Assembly (NCBI RefSeq): GCF_031581065.1
Contig: NZ_JAVLBN010000005.1
Span: 1-64,000, forward strand
DNA: 64,000 nucleotides
Reading direction: 5' to 3'
Origin: Salibacter sp031581065
GTDB lineage: Bacteria; Bacteroidota; Bacteroidia; Flavobacteriales_G; Salibacteraceae
In this document: in pieces, positions 63,724 through 64,000 of the stretch
Layout of the letters: every line of letters begins with the position of its first letter
Position numbering within the stretch: the stretch's first letter is position 1
Program-made: the position numbers and the translations under genes
The notes under the pieces: generated by a model
Told to the model about the DNA's origin: nothing
The model's input: only the letters and a program-made list of their open reading frames with translations
The model's database searches: none

Positions 63724-64000
63724 TTAACGGATTCCCTTGCGGTTGAGTTGTGTAATGAGTGAATCGGCAACCGGGTAAAAGATTTTAAACCTTTTTTGTG
63801 ATCGATGGTACGATTTCACAACTTTATCTGTTGCCTGATTCATCTTCTTTGCTGCATCTTCTTCATCAGCGTAATACGCTTTTGCCTGTTCTTCCTCGAG
63901 CAGGTTGTTTCGGATATCAGCTTTCAAATTTTGAAGTTGTTCAATAGACTTTTCGAGTTCCATTTCAACTTTCTCGCGATTGTCGAGAACTATTTTCTTG
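63724..64000 (-). CDS. Coiled-coil-rich protein, 5' end outside window
   Basis: The frame is open from 63724 to the window edge. An ATG occurs at 63961-63963, but codons upstream (KIVLDNREKVE) continue the same charged helical pattern, so the start is probably beyond 64000. The visible part is very helical and charged (MELEKSIEQLQNLKADIRNN, then 'KKMNQATDKVVKSYHRSQKRFKIF'), with a C-terminal LITQLNRKGIR. No family is assigned. It precedes the TPR gene by seven bases. Confidence 0.5.
   Translation of the reverse strand, partial: KKIVLDNREKVEMELEKSIEQLQNLKADIRNNLLEEEQAKAYYADEEDAAKKMNQATDKVVKSYHRSQKRFKIFYPVADSLITQLNRKGIR

Overview
The window looks like chromosome of a Bacteroidota bacterium, most likely order Flavobacteriales. 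The reasons are the giant type IX secretion (T9SS) translocon protein SprA, several secreted proteins with T9SS C-terminal sorting domains, alternative complex III next to a caa3/aa3-type oxidase, Omp28-family proteins, DUF4286 and DUF6029 proteins, TAnnTTTG-type promoter elements, and almost no Shine-Dalgarno sequences. Base composition is moderate to low in G+C. No rRNA, tRNA, CRISPR array or insertion sequence was seen.

Layout. 1-7.4 kb: the start of a choice-of-anchor L surface protein, an M20 dipeptidase with a small LEA-like lipoprotein, a RelE/ParE toxin-antitoxin pair, a YyaL/DUF255 protein, and small secreted or lipoproteins. 7.4-15.3 kb (minus strand): ctaB, two oxidase subunit III genes, subunit IV, an SCO-like protein and a DUF420 protein, followed by a TolC/HlyD efflux pair and tsaB. 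15.3-31.8 kb (minus): two tandem RemB/Wzi-like outer-membrane proteins, deoC, two TonB genes, vanZ, gcvH, sprA, ruvA and maeB. 31.9-41.5 kb (plus): a sirtuin, then an accessory-looking run of T9SS cargo and thioredoxin-fold proteins (Omp28 family, TlpA). 41.5-43.5 kb: queG and ruvB. 43.8-56 kb (minus): a continuous actABCDEF-coxII-coxI operon encoding a quinol:cytochrome c oxidoreductase and its terminal oxidase. 56.2-64 kb: a SPOR protein, an Ig-repeat surface protein, aspartate kinase, serA-like, rsmA, DUF4286 and TPR genes.

How the genes fit together. The two respiratory loci supply one branch: ActA-F passes electrons from quinol to CoxI/CoxII, while the distant ctaB locus supplies subunits III and IV and heme O synthesis. 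SprA exports the sorting-domain proteins encoded at 32-37 kb.

The most striking signal is not a gene. An 11-bp word, 5'-YGGTCAGADCC-3' (core GGTCAGANCC), occurs 38 times as an exact core match, about once per 1.7 kb, where about 0.5 is expected by chance. It occurs on both strands, almost always inside genes, and in all five reading frames that avoid a stop codon, so it is selected as DNA rather than as protein. Its density resembles the DNA uptake sequences of Neisseria and Haemophilus. It is absent from the 6.3-kb stretch holding the T9SS cargo genes.
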